Source: a virus. Taken from it: DNA of 45,673 nucleotides. The notes beneath the pieces are model-generated. The model made no database searches, was not told the DNA's origin, and was given only the letters and a program-made list of their open reading frames with translations. Position numbers and translations under genes: made by a program. Location of the stretch: the IMG/VR virus record IMGVR_UViG_3300032006_000017, positions 1 to 45,673 of that record. One strand, written 5' to 3'. Below are positions 17,352 through 27,105 of this stretch, piece after piece (the first letter of the stretch is position 1; the number at the start of each line of letters is the position of its first letter).

Positions 17352-20300
17352 TTAAGTAAGATTATCGGGAGTTCCAGGAATGTTGAGTCGAGGATTGTTA
17401 CTATTAATGTCAGTACCTTGTCTCTGAATTGCAGATGGAGGTGTGGTGACTGTAGCATCAATACTCTCTTGCATTGTATCATAAATCTGAACTTTTTGTC
17501 CAGGTGTATCATAATATCCTGCAAATCGAAGACCATCTTCATAGAAGACAGCACCATAATAAGGTTTACCATCATAATATCCAGTTTGTTTCAATCCAGG
17601 AAGATCCGTAACCTGAATTAATCTATCAGGTTCAACCCCAATAGGATCTATAACAGGTCTTAATATAGGTATGGGTTTATATCCTATACCACTACTAGTT
17701 CTTACTCTTATTTCAGGATATGTCCTGTATCCGTTAGGTTTTCCTCCTGAACCACCAGAACCACCATCTCCACCATCATCTATAATAGGTTTGAATGGAC
17801 CTATTCCTGTAGTTGGGGTTTTAGGAGGAGTAAAGCATATCTCCTCACCAGTTTCAGTGTTTATAACACATACCTGATCATCAGGTCCATAATTTATACC
17901 AGGTTCTCCAATAATTTCATCTAATTCCAAAATAACTGGTGGACCTGCAGGAGGATCACCACCATCAGGAGGTACAACAGGAGGATATCCATTTCCTGGA
18001 TCAGTAATAATAACAGAAGTAACAATACCAACACCATTTATTTTCTTAGGGCATGGTGGTGGAATAAGAACTGCAGAAATACCAAGAGGATTAACTGTCC
18101 AAGGTTTACCCTGTGCTGTTCCTGTTCTAGGATCTACCTTTGCTACTTGCGTTTTTTTAGTAATCTTTACAGCAGCAACAGTAGGATTACTAGAAAATGG
18201 GGAATTTAGTTGTATATTAGTTAGAGTTAATTCTACAGTTCTTTTCCCTTCAGTCACATTAAATTGAGTCTTTGATATACCATTACCAACCTCAGCTTTT
18301 GCAACTTCAACACCATCAATTTTTACAAATAAAAGATCATCTGCTTCTGCCTGTATATCATAAGTTCCTGTCTCCTCAAAATTAACATTACTCCATGTCA
18401 TTTTCCAAGTCTTACCATTAAAATTGGCAATATAATCTTCATCAGTATCCCATGTAGGAGTAATGAATGGTCCCAATTCTCCAGATGATGCATAAGTTGC
18501 TAATGGAGGTCCATCATAACTAACACCACCCTTTGATGATCCACTAGTAAGACCCTTACCATATACTATTTCAGTTCTACTTGTAGGAGGAACCCTAAAC
18601 TTACAAGTTCTTCCCTGTATATTATAAAATTCACCTTCAGTAGCAGAACATATAAGATCATCAAAGAAACCAACACCCTTATCTCCTGCATCTTGAGCAG
18701 GTATATCTTCCATTGCTATAACATTCTTACCTTTAGTTTTTAATTCAATTTGCTGATTATTATTTGTAATTGAAGAAGAACTACCAATCTTAACTGTATG
18801 AGTCTCACTACCAGTCTGTCCAGATTGTGTCCAAGTTGTAGTTCCTATCTTAATACTCTGTACAGCAACTCCCTTACTGGAGCTATCATTCCAAGATAAA
18901 GTAAATGTGACACTTCCATTTCCTACTAAACTCTTACCATCATCAGAGAACTTAACATCTCCATTATCAATAGTAAAGGAAGCATTACAATCAGTTCCAG
19001 AATTATCTTTTAAACATAACCTCTTTCCATTATTAGTAACTTCAATAGGATTATTTTTAGCATTTAATCCAACAAATTGAATTCCAGATGGAGAAGAATT
19101 TGTAATAGTACTTGTAAACCTAACATCATATACTTTACCAACTTCAATATTATGGTTATGAGTTTCTTTTATTTGAGTTCCATCATATTCTTTAGAATCA
19201 CTGAATAAAGGAGCATTGGTTAAACTACCATCAAATATTGTAACCGAAGATCCAAATAAAGTAGAACTAGATACTTTAAAAGTAACATCTACATTCTTTG
19301 GACCCTCAATAGTCTTTTCAGTTTGAGTTTGTTTAGATGCCCAATCTGCAGTGCTAAAAATTTTCTTATCTATTGTATTGTAAGTAAATTGTTTTTCATT
19401 TTCAACTTCAATGGTTATATCAACAGTCTTCTTTTCTAAAAATATTTTTTTAGCTTTAGGAGATTCTACCTTAAAATTCTCCAACTTCTTATCAGTATCA
19501 GGTCCAAGAACTTCAACACCATCAATAAAAAGTTTTCCAAAATTATCTACAGTTCCCTTTACTCCATAAAATCCTTTATAAGGAAGTTCTACTTTCCAAC
19601 TATTTCTATAAACAGTTCCAGCACCATCAGTCCCTTTAAAACCTAAAGGAGGAAGAGGAGAAATACCATACCTATTGGTAAACTTACTCCAAGCATCTAC
19701 TCTTACTGGATACCAAATTTTATCAACATCTTTATTTGATCGAGTAGTCCAAATAGGGTTATTAGGACATCTTCCTTCTTGTATCTGAGGAGGTTCCTTT
19801 GGTATTGGAGCCATGGGAGCATCAATAGTCATCGCAACTCCCATAGGATTCTCATTCCAAGATTTTGCAGAAACCACTTCTATCTCATTACTAATAAATG
19901 CAGCTTTTACATCAACAGCAAGTGCCATTGGATTTCCATTTGCTAATGCATTACCTGGAATTTGTTCTAAAACTGCTTTTAATGTATAAGTTCCTGACTT
20001 AAAATATTTTATCTCAATAGATTTTCCTTTACCTGTTTTTGCATCACCACGAATTCTAAATCCCTTTTTAACTAATACAACATCTTTAACATTAGCCTGT
20101 GGACTCTTACCACTAAATGTAAGAGTAACATTATCATCAACCATCGTTGTAATAGAATAATTTCCATCTTCAGGGAATATAATATTATTCCAAACAATTT
20201 CATGAAATCCTGCATAATCATCAGTAGATGCATTAGGATAATCTGGGTATCCAAGAACAGTTTCTTCAATCTGCTTCCTAGATGAAAGGGGAGTAATACT

Positions 20301-23300
20301 AGTAATTTTTATATTAGCATTTTGATCATATCCATTACCTATATTATCATCATATCCAATTGATGTTTTATCTACACCAATCCGTGATCCAGATCCTTTA
20401 CTACCACCTAAAGTTTTTACCTCATATTTTTTACCAGCACTAAAAATACCAATTCCTCTGTCTGTGGCTCTTGTGACCCACTCCCTTTTCATAAGAATCT
20501 CACCATCATCTGCTTGTATTTTTACTTCTCTTAAAGCAAGTCCAGATCTTCTTGGATTGTCATTTACATTTAACTGCAGACCAACCTTAACTCTACCATT
20601 ACCAGTAACTCTTAAATAATTTTTTCCATCATCACCAACCTCAAATTTCACACTAGGAGGAGCTCCCGTAGGAGCAACTTCAACAGTTTTTTTAACTTTC
20701 TTTTCAACCATAGAAACTACAGTTGGATCAAAAGGGAGAACACCAAACTGATTTAAAAAATTTGCATCTTTACCAGCACTTGGATTAATTTTCCACAACT
20801 TTCTATTTGCCTTTTGTATATAATCAACAGTATTGAATACATGTGCTCTTTCTCCTTTTTGAGTAGAATTTGCTTTCTTTACAGGGGGATCAACAACAAA
20901 ATTACAACTACTACCACTTATACCATAAAATCTTCCATTATTAACAGAACATACAAGATCATCAAAAAAACCAACACCTGCATCTCCTGCATCTTGACCA
21001 GGAAGATCTTCCATTGCTATAACTTTTTCACCTTTAGTTTTTAATTTAATAGTAGATGAATTACCTGAACCAGCAGAAGAACTTGATAAAGTTACTGTAT
21101 GAGTTTCAGAACCCACTTCACCAGATCTAGTCCATCGTGTACCCCCTACTGTTATAGAATCTAAAGCAAATCCATCATCAGCTTCGTTATCATCATATGA
21201 AAGAGTTAGTGTAACTTGAACCTTATCACCTTTAACATCTATACCTTTACCATCTGTAGAAAACTTTGCCGATCCTCCAACAACATTATCAATAGTAAAA
21301 GAAGCATTAGTATCCCAACCATTACTAATAGGATCTTCATCAAATTCAAGTCTAGTGCCACTTGCCCATCTATAACCATTTACAGGATCTTTTAATCCCG
21401 AAAAACTTATTGCTGTCGATGAAGATGTTTCCTGTTTAAAACCACTACTTCTTATTTTAACAGGATAAACCCTACCATATTCAACTTTTTTAGTAACAGT
21501 TTCACTTAAAGGATTAGTTCCTTCATCATATGGCTTTGAAACATCTATTCCCAATCCTTCAATGGTAATACCAGTTTCAAACATCGTTGAAATGTTAATA
21601 TTAAAATTAACTTCATCAGAAGTTGGAACTACATCCTCCTGAATCTTCTTCATCTCCATAATCTGGTGATTAACAAGATCTAAAGTAATTTTAGCATTTC
21701 CTGCCTTCATATATTTTTTAATAGAAGCTGGTCCTGATAAGACATGTCCTGCAGCACCACCTTTTCCTATATGAAAATTATCACTAACTGGGTCGTTATT
21801 AACAAACAAATATGCATCATTGTCGCATTGAACATTAAAAATATAATCTCCTTCATATGGAAATTCCTCTTCCCATTCAAAAGTATAAGTTTTTCCTGCA
21901 TTATCAGAACCAGGTACATTTGATGGAGGAACAGGAGATATTGCATATTGATTCATAAAGGAATTTTTAGTATCCTTAAACTTTGCTACAGCAACATCTT
22001 TATTTGCAATAGATAATACATTATAAACAGAATTATCTTTAAACTCAAAAATTATATTACCATTATCAATAGAAAATGTTCCTAACTTACATTGTACTTG
22101 CAAATCATCATCATCAGGAGCAGTCTTAGCAATATCAGAAAAAATAGCATCACTTGAACCACTGCGTTGAGCAATATCTCCACCTGTTCCAAAAGTTCCC
22201 TTTCTCAAAAGTCCTTGATCTCTAATTCCCTTTTTACTAGTTGTTACTACTTTATATTTTACATTTCTCTTAACTTTGATTTTAATCTCCTGTGCAAATG
22301 CATTATCCTTGTAATCATCAGCTTTTATTTGAAAACTATGATTTCCAACTAATGCTGTAAATATAAATTTTAAACCTCTACCTCTACCACCCGATGTATA
22401 AACACGGAAAGAAGACTCTATAAAATCAGTAGACTTAGAAGCATCCCCACCAGATGTTAGGGGGAGAGTGGGTGAAGAATTAGATTTTATTCCACCCCAT
22501 GCAAAATGCTGAACATCAAACTTATCTCTCGAAACTTTATCTGGAGAAGTTACTCTTGAAGGTGGTTTTTGTCTTGTTGTCCACCACTGCAAAATTCTAT
22601 TATTCTGAATACGAGTTCCATCTTTTAAAGTAGCAAGATACTTTTGATACCTTTCAATTTCATAACGAATAGGATCTGTTCTATTTTTAGTAGCTGACAA
22701 ATAAACATTAGGATCCCATTTACCCAAATCTTTTCCGTCTGGAGAAAATCTCTGACCATATCCTATACTCTCTATATTTGGAGCACAAGTCTCTAAATCA
22801 TACTCTTCATAATCTTCTTCTGCATCAAACTCTTCTATTAAAACTGTATCATCAGATGTTCTTGTCTTGATAAATGCTCTAGCAACAACACCAGATCCTT
22901 GTCCTGTATCATCACTTATATCAACTATAGGAGGATATTGATATCCAAACCCACCACGAGTAACTTGAACTGCTAATATAGAACCATCAATACCTATAAT
23001 TGGAGCTGCTTGAACTCCTACTCCACCACCACCATAAAAATCAACTGCTGTCTTATCTCTTGCATCACTAGCACCTTCTTTAGTAGTTCCTCCAACAATA
23101 GGAGTTGTAAGATCAAATGCAGCATCAATACTTTTCTTCGTATCTCCCTCTAAGTTTAATCCAACAATACCACTACAACCACCAGTTGCAGAAATCTTAT
23201 CTGGAAGCATGTCTGCTGGAACTAATTTATTAACTTCGTTTATATTAAGATAATCTACCTTATCTCTATTCGTAAAAATAAACTGAGTACCAGGATTTAA

Positions 23301-23417
23301 CTTGGCTTCCTGATTTGCTTCATAGACACTAATTCCATCCACAAAACCCCTATCAGTTGAAATATATCCAACCGTAATATCACATTTAGTTGCTGGTCCG
23401 AAAAGATCGAATGACAT
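17352..23417 (-). CDS. Giant virion protein with four PA14-like modules (2021 aa)
   Basis: Begins MSFDLFGPATKCDITVGY. Four stretches have the PA14/GLEYA-like pattern (W, F/P..G.Y, D...LF.DG) at residues ~504-550, 1066-1102, 1260-1305 and 1664-1704; for example FNGKTWKMTWSNVNFEETG and DLLFVKIDGVEV. A second beta module (ASFTIDN ... GSETHTV ... DAGDAGVGFFDDLVC) is duplicated at ~702-824 and ~1477-1592. The C-terminal ~230 residues are Pro/Gly rich. PA14-like domains often bind glycans. Its place between hub and needle suggests a baseplate-tip or adhesin role (inference). An AATAAATA late promoter precedes it. Confidence 0.85.
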   Translation of the reverse strand: MSFDLFGPATKCDITVGYISTDRGFVDGISVYEANQEAKLNPGTQFIFTNRDKVDYLNINEVNKLVPADMLPDKISATGGCSGIVGLNLEGDTKKSIDAAFDLTTPIVGGTTKEGASDARDKTAVDFYGGGGVGVQAAPIIGIDGSILAVQVTRGGFGYQYPPIVDISDDTGQGSGVVARAFIKTRTSDDTVLIEEFDAEEDYEEYDLETCAPNIESIGYGQRFSPDGKDLGKWDPNVYLSATKNRTDPIRYEIERYQKYLATLKDGTRIQNNRILQWWTTRQKPPSRVTSPDKVSRDKFDVQHFAWGGIKSNSSPTLPLTSGGDASKSTDFIESSFRVYTSGGRGRGLKFIFTALVGNHSFQIKADDYKDNAFAQEIKIKVKRNVKYKVVTTSKKGIRDQGLLRKGTFGTGGDIAQRSGSSDAIFSDIAKTAPDDDDLQVQCKLGTFSIDNGNIIFEFKDNSVYNVLSIANKDVAVAKFKDTKNSFMNQYAISPVPPSNVPGSDNAGKTYTFEWEEEFPYEGDYIFNVQCDNDAYLFVNNDPVSDNFHIGKGGAAGHVLSGPASIKKYMKAGNAKITLDLVNHQIMEMKKIQEDVVPTSDEVNFNINISTMFETGITIEGLGIDVSKPYDEGTNPLSETVTKKVEYGRVYPVKIRSSGFKQETSSSTAISFSGLKDPVNGYRWASGTRLEFDEDPISNGWDTNASFTIDNVVGGSAKFSTDGKGIDVKGDKVQVTLTLSYDDNEADDGFALDSITVGGTRWTRSGEVGSETHTVTLSSSSAGSGNSSTIKLKTKGEKVIAMEDLPGQDAGDAGVGFFDDLVCSVNNGRFYGISGSSCNFVVDPPVKKANSTQKGERAHVFNTVDYIQKANRKLWKINPSAGKDANFLNQFGVLPFDPTVVSMVEKKVKKTVEVAPTGAPPSVKFEVGDDGKNYLRVTGNGRVKVGLQLNVNDNPRRSGLALREVKIQADDGEILMKREWVTRATDRGIGIFSAGKKYEVKTLGGSKGSGSRIGVDKTSIGYDDNIGNGYDQNANIKITSITPLSSRKQIEETVLGYPDYPNASTDDYAGFHEIVWNNIIFPEDGNYSITTMVDDNVTLTFSGKSPQANVKDVVLVKKGFRIRGDAKTGKGKSIEIKYFKSGTYTLKAVLEQIPGNALANGNPMALAVDVKAAFISNEIEVVSAKSWNENPMGVAMTIDAPMAPIPKEPPQIQEGRCPNNPIWTTRSNKDVDKIWYPVRVDAWSKFTNRYGISPLPPLGFKGTDGAGTVYRNSWKVELPYKGFYGVKGTVDNFGKLFIDGVEVLGPDTDKKLENFKVESPKAKKIFLEKKTVDITIEVENEKQFTYNTIDKKIFSTADWASKQTQTEKTIEGPKNVDVTFKVSSSTLFGSSVTIFDGSLTNAPLFSDSKEYDGTQIKETHNHNIEVGKVYDVRFTSTITNSSPSGIQFVGLNAKNNPIEVTNNGKRLCLKDNSGTDCNASFTIDNGDVKFSDDGKSLVGNGSVTFTLSWNDSSSKGVAVQSIKIGTTTWTQSGQTGSETHTVKIGSSSSITNNNQQIELKTKGKNVIAMEDIPAQDAGDKGVGFFDDLICSATEGEFYNIQGRTCKFRVPPTSRTEIVYGKGLTSGSSKGGVSYDGPPLATYASSGELGPFITPTWDTDEDYIANFNGKTWKMTWSNVNFEETGTYDIQAEADDLLFVKIDGVEVAKAEVGNGISKTQFNVTEGKRTVELTLTNIQLNSPFSSNPTVAAVKITKKTQVAKVDPRTGTAQGKPWTVNPLGISAVLIPPPCPKKINGVGIVTSVIITDPGNGYPPVVPPDGGDPPAGPPVILELDEIIGEPGINYGPDDQVCVINTETGEEICFTPPKTPTTGIGPFKPIIDDGGDGGSGGSGGKPNGYRTYPEIRVRTSSGIGYKPIPILRPVIDPIGVEPDRLIQVTDLPGLKQTGYYDGKPYYGAVFYEDGLRFAGYYDTPGQKVQIYDTMQESIDATVTTPPSAIQRQGTDINSNNPRLNIPGTPDNLT

Positions 23418-23438
23418 ATCTTAGTTCTCTATAACAGT

Positions 23439-23446
23439 TATTTATT
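23439..23446 (-). promoter_or_regulatory. T4-type late promoter AATAAATA overlapping a stop codon
   Basis: Minus-strand AATAAATA, 21 nt before the ATG of 17352-23417. It touches the TAA stop of 23445-25331. Confidence 0.6.
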
Positions 23447-25331
23447 ATGCATTATCAAATGCTTCATCTAAAGACTCCCCAACCTCATTCAATCCCTTTA
23501 TTATGGGATTATCTCTCAGATCAATATTAAGAGTAGCTTTTGTTGGTTGAGCAAACTGTTCAACAATTGAAGAAATAATAGGTTTTTTACCCTTAACAAA
23601 CTGTTCAGTAACTGCTGCTTTACTAAATATTTGACTTGCCTTTGTCCCAGATCCACCACTACAGAATTGATAGTAATCAGAAACTGCTTTATTTGGTGGA
23701 AGTTCAAAGGGAAAAACATTCATTTTAATATTCTCAAAATTTAATGCTGATGTCATATTACCTTTAATATCTCCCAACTTAGAAAGCATACTGGTAATAC
23801 CACCTGCAGCTCCCCCTGCAGTAGACATCTCAGTCATCATATCACCTATAAATGTATCCATACCATCAATTATATCATTATTCATTTCATCCATCTTACT
23901 TTTATTAGCATCTAAAACAGTAGCTATGGCATCCTCAGATACACAAACAGGAACTCTAGGTACTGCTTTTGGTTTTTCATCTCCTGTAGATGTATCATTA
24001 AAAGCAGCATTTAATGCTTGAGTCAATAATCCTGGTCCATCATCAGTATCATCTAAACCTATCATATTATTCAATACACCCTCCATCAATCCACTCAGTC
24101 CACCTGTCATATCATTAAAACTAGACAACATTTTTTGAGTCATATTATCTTTTAAATCAAGCATTTGCCACCTTTTACTTGCAGGTAATGCAGAAACTGC
24201 AGCAGTCATTTCTTTGTTTAGTTTCTTCTCACTATACTCCATCACCTTATCCATCATAACTTTCATATATTTTGATTGAGTTTTAGAAGAATCACTAATA
24301 ACTTTCTTTAAATTTCTAATATTCTCAGTCATAGAAACAGCATCAGTATAACTTGATAGTGCATTCATAGCCTTATCAATACTCTGTGTCATATTATCCA
24401 TGTCGGTCTGCACTGCTTTGTTAGCAGAATCAACAATATTATCTGGATTTAATAAAACTCTTTTCTTACAAAATACCTCATCCAGTTTAATAGTAGCAGC
24501 AGTTTGAATGTGGGGTGATTCAGATTCAATCGTTGCTCCTGGATTTACCTTTGATCTAAAAGAATTTGCCTCTTTTTTAAGTGATGCCACCCCTTTGGCA
24601 ACCCTATTTCTAATTAAATTATCTTGTGCATCTTTAGAAAAACCAGGATTATCCTTTAAAATTACTTCTACTTCTGCTTTTGCACTATTAATAAATTTTT
24701 GTTGCTCTGGTGATATTGGAATATTATCAGGTAATCCAAATTTATTTAATCCAACACCAGGAACTTTATCAGATAGTTGCTTTGCCAGTTCCTTTGGTTT
24801 TGGTTTATCAACTACCTTATCACCATCTGGAACTTCAGGTTTACTAGTTCCTTTATAATCAACATTTCCTTCAGCAAAACCACTCGTTGCTAAAGTTCCT
24901 GGTTGAGTATTGCTAACTCTATTATCACCAATTTTAGTTGCTAATTCTGTCTGGGAATTATTTCCCATAACTCCCATAATAACAGGTTGCTCTTGTTCAG
25001 GACCATCTAAGAAAAAACCAAAAACAATATTACCCTGTCTGATCATGGGAGTTTGACCAGAGCTCTGCAGATATGCACCTGCAGTAACAGGATACATTAC
25101 GTTTGCCCAAGGTAGATCCTTAGATTCAATTCCACCTTCACCTGCATCATGAAGACCAAAAATCCTTACTTTATATCTGTATCCCCAACCAGGAATACTT
25201 TGCTTGTCTTTAAATTTTGTAGGATTAATATTATCTCGCCAATAGGAATCATCAGAAACTTGACCAATCCACCAATTGAATCCTTGGCCAAGAAACTGTT
25301 GATTAAATAATCCTCCTCCTTCTACTGACAT
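23445..25331 (-). CDS. gp5: Baseplate hub protein, gp5-like OB fold without lysozyme (628 aa)
   Basis: Residues ~17-125 match the N-terminal OB-fold of T4 gp5: NWWIGQVSDDSYW, YKVRIFGLHD, LPWANVMYPVTA and GNIVFGFFLDG. After that T4 gp5 has a lysozyme domain and a beta-helix. Here the remaining ~500 residues are helical and Lys/Glu/Met rich, and I see no lysozyme catalytic motif. The needle is in a separate gene (16723-17346). It probably forms the hub trimer together with the gp27-like protein two genes upstream. Confidence 0.78.
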   Translation of the reverse strand: MSVEGGGLFNQQFLGQGFNWWIGQVSDDSYWRDNINPTKFKDKQSIPGWGYRYKVRIFGLHDAGEGGIESKDLPWANVMYPVTAGAYLQSSGQTPMIRQGNIVFGFFLDGPEQEQPVIMGVMGNNSQTELATKIGDNRVSNTQPGTLATSGFAEGNVDYKGTSKPEVPDGDKVVDKPKPKELAKQLSDKVPGVGLNKFGLPDNIPISPEQQKFINSAKAEVEVILKDNPGFSKDAQDNLIRNRVAKGVASLKKEANSFRSKVNPGATIESESPHIQTAATIKLDEVFCKKRVLLNPDNIVDSANKAVQTDMDNMTQSIDKAMNALSSYTDAVSMTENIRNLKKVISDSSKTQSKYMKVMMDKVMEYSEKKLNKEMTAAVSALPASKRWQMLDLKDNMTQKMLSSFNDMTGGLSGLMEGVLNNMIGLDDTDDGPGLLTQALNAAFNDTSTGDEKPKAVPRVPVCVSEDAIATVLDANKSKMDEMNNDIIDGMDTFIGDMMTEMSTAGGAAGGITSMLSKLGDIKGNMTSALNFENIKMNVFPFELPPNKAVSDYYQFCSGGSGTKASQIFSKAAVTEQFVKGKKPIISSIVEQFAQPTKATLNIDLRDNPIIKGLNEVGESLDEAFDNA

Positions 25332-25333
25332 CC

Positions 25334-25603
25334 TTAATCGTCGTATACTCTACATTCTAATGAATCTGGATGATTATCACAATAAACTTCTAAATGCTTA
25401 TCCTCATGCCTCGTATGCCAATCATTAATCTTTGCATCATTCGTATCAACTTCTGAATCATCATGGGCATGGAAAGCATCATTGTGCATCTCCAAATCTT
25501 CCTTACTATACTCTATCATACCATGATTGATATGCTCTTTACCATCTTTAGGTTCAAGATAGACCTCATGGTTTAAATCGTGTTTTGGAGTGTTGGTTGT
25601 CAT
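25334..25603 (-). CDS. His/Asp/Glu-rich small protein (89 aa)
   Basis: Contains 11 His and two Cys in 89 residues, with a C-terminal EVYCDNHPDSLECRVYDD that I recall as conserved in marine T4-like phages. It has no signal peptide or membrane helix. It sits between the gp27-like and gp5-like hub genes with 2-nt and 9-nt gaps. Composition suggests metal binding; it could be a tip component or assembly factor. Function not established. Confidence 0.75.
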   Translation of the reverse strand: MTTNTPKHDLNHEVYLEPKDGKEHINHGMIEYSKEDLEMHNDAFHAHDDSEVDTNDAKINDWHTRHEDKHLEVYCDNHPDSLECRVYDD

Positions 25604-25612
25604 GATTTCCTC

Positions 25613-27082
25613 TTAGTTAGTTTTACCCTTAGTTGGATTACCATCTCGACCAAAGGAGTCTCTAATCAAATTCAACTTAGTATAAGTCTCTTTGGCAGTA
25701 ATGTAGTGACACAAATCTGCTATAATATATAGACCTCCATCCTCCTTATTTACTTCGTCGCCACAAGCTTTGTTTTGACTTTCACCTATTTGAGGAATGT
25801 CCATAAAGACTGCATCACCTGCATGTAAAGAGAACTCACCAGGTATTGTAATTGTAATTTGAGAAGCGAATAATTGATTATATCGCATGATAGACTGATT
25901 TACAACCTCATTCTTTTTAAAGTTTTCATTCTCTGAATTTTTAATTTGTTCTTCAGTCTCACCCATATGCTGTTGCCCTACAGTAGTAAGATAATATGTG
26001 GTTCTAGAAAAATTTGCATCTGCACCATCCTTAGTAAACACCTCATTCTGCGTTGGTAGTCCTTTTCCAGCTAATTTTAATTTTTCTTCATTTTCAAAAG
26101 CATCGATAATTTTAGTTTCATAATTTGTATTAAAGGGATTAATTGCAATACTACGAATATTGTATGCTCCCTGTGCAAGTTTTTTCTGAACATTTACACG
26201 ATTATCTGTATCTAACGTAAGTGCTTTTGTATCATATTCGGGTGGAATACCCTTACCTGATGTATCAGGTGTTTCATTATAGATAATTGATATCTTTTTT
26301 TCTTGTGATAATAATGTATCAATAGATTTAAATTTATATCCTTCAGAAGTTTCAAAGAAAAAATAACCCGCACTAAAACCAAGTTCTTGACTTCCTGATG
26401 ATACTGCTTTTTTAGATAAATCATTCAATACATAAAATGGTTTTCTATTCTTACCAATATATTGAATAGGGTTTTTAGTATCTTCAATATTTTCATCTTT
26501 TATTTTTTCAGACTTTAAAACATCCTTCAATATCTTTTTTACTTGCTCAGATATTTGATCAGCAGAACAATATCTTACTCTTTCTTTTTCATTATCAATA
26601 AACTCTTTAGACACTAGATCCAACTCATATGCTTTATCTGTGGTTTGCGAATCAGTAGGAATAGGTGTGATTGAATTAACATATAAACTATTATCTCCAG
26701 ATGAACTAAACTTTATAGTATTACCCTTATTATCAGTAAACTTTAAACTTACTTGCTCTTCACCAACTATAGGTAAACCTTCAACAGCACTTATTTTCTT
26801 CTTATCCTTTCTTGATCTTGATTTATTACCCTGCCCTCTACCAGTCTTTACTGTTCTTGTCATCGTATTACCAGCATCACTAAAAACCACAGATGCTCTT
26901 ACTGTATCTTGTAAAATACTTTCCCAATACAATACACGAACCGTTCCACTTATTAAACTTACAGTAGAACTTGAATTTTCATTAGAAACAACATCTATCG
27001 TTTGTAAAAGAGCAGGCGCAGATGGTCTTACCTGTTTCTTAAACAATTTCTTATCTGATTGAGTTAATCCTGCAAATGACAT
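25613..27082 (-). CDS. gp27: Baseplate hub subunit, gp27-like (489 aa)
   Basis: Begins MSFAGLTQSDKKLFKKQV. Alternating beta segments and a C-terminal barrel-like motif (FSLHAGDAVFMDIPQIGES, then GLYIIADLCHYITAKETYTK) match the gp27/VgrG-type hub architecture that binds the gp5 OB domain. Its position beside the gp5-like gene supports this. T4 gp27 is 391 aa; this version is about 100 residues longer, mainly through charged Lys-rich inserts. Family call moderate. Confidence 0.72.
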   Translation of the reverse strand: MSFAGLTQSDKKLFKKQVRPSAPALLQTIDVVSNENSSSTVSLISGTVRVLYWESILQDTVRASVVFSDAGNTMTRTVKTGRGQGNKSRSRKDKKKISAVEGLPIVGEEQVSLKFTDNKGNTIKFSSSGDNSLYVNSITPIPTDSQTTDKAYELDLVSKEFIDNEKERVRYCSADQISEQVKKILKDVLKSEKIKDENIEDTKNPIQYIGKNRKPFYVLNDLSKKAVSSGSQELGFSAGYFFFETSEGYKFKSIDTLLSQEKKISIIYNETPDTSGKGIPPEYDTKALTLDTDNRVNVQKKLAQGAYNIRSIAINPFNTNYETKIIDAFENEEKLKLAGKGLPTQNEVFTKDGADANFSRTTYYLTTVGQQHMGETEEQIKNSENENFKKNEVVNQSIMRYNQLFASQITITIPGEFSLHAGDAVFMDIPQIGESQNKACGDEVNKEDGGLYIIADLCHYITAKETYTKLNLIRDSFGRDGNPTKGKTN

Positions 27083-27105
27083 TAGTTATTTCCTCCCATA
27101 TCTAT

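Noticed and set aside
23445-25331. Tail lysozyme activity in the gp5-like protein
   Set aside because: No T4-lysozyme-like catalytic motif seen after the OB fold; the rest is helical and Met/Lys rich.
26640-27062. 140-codon plus-strand open frame
   Set aside because: Lies fully inside the gp27-like gene on the other strand and has no recognisable protein features.
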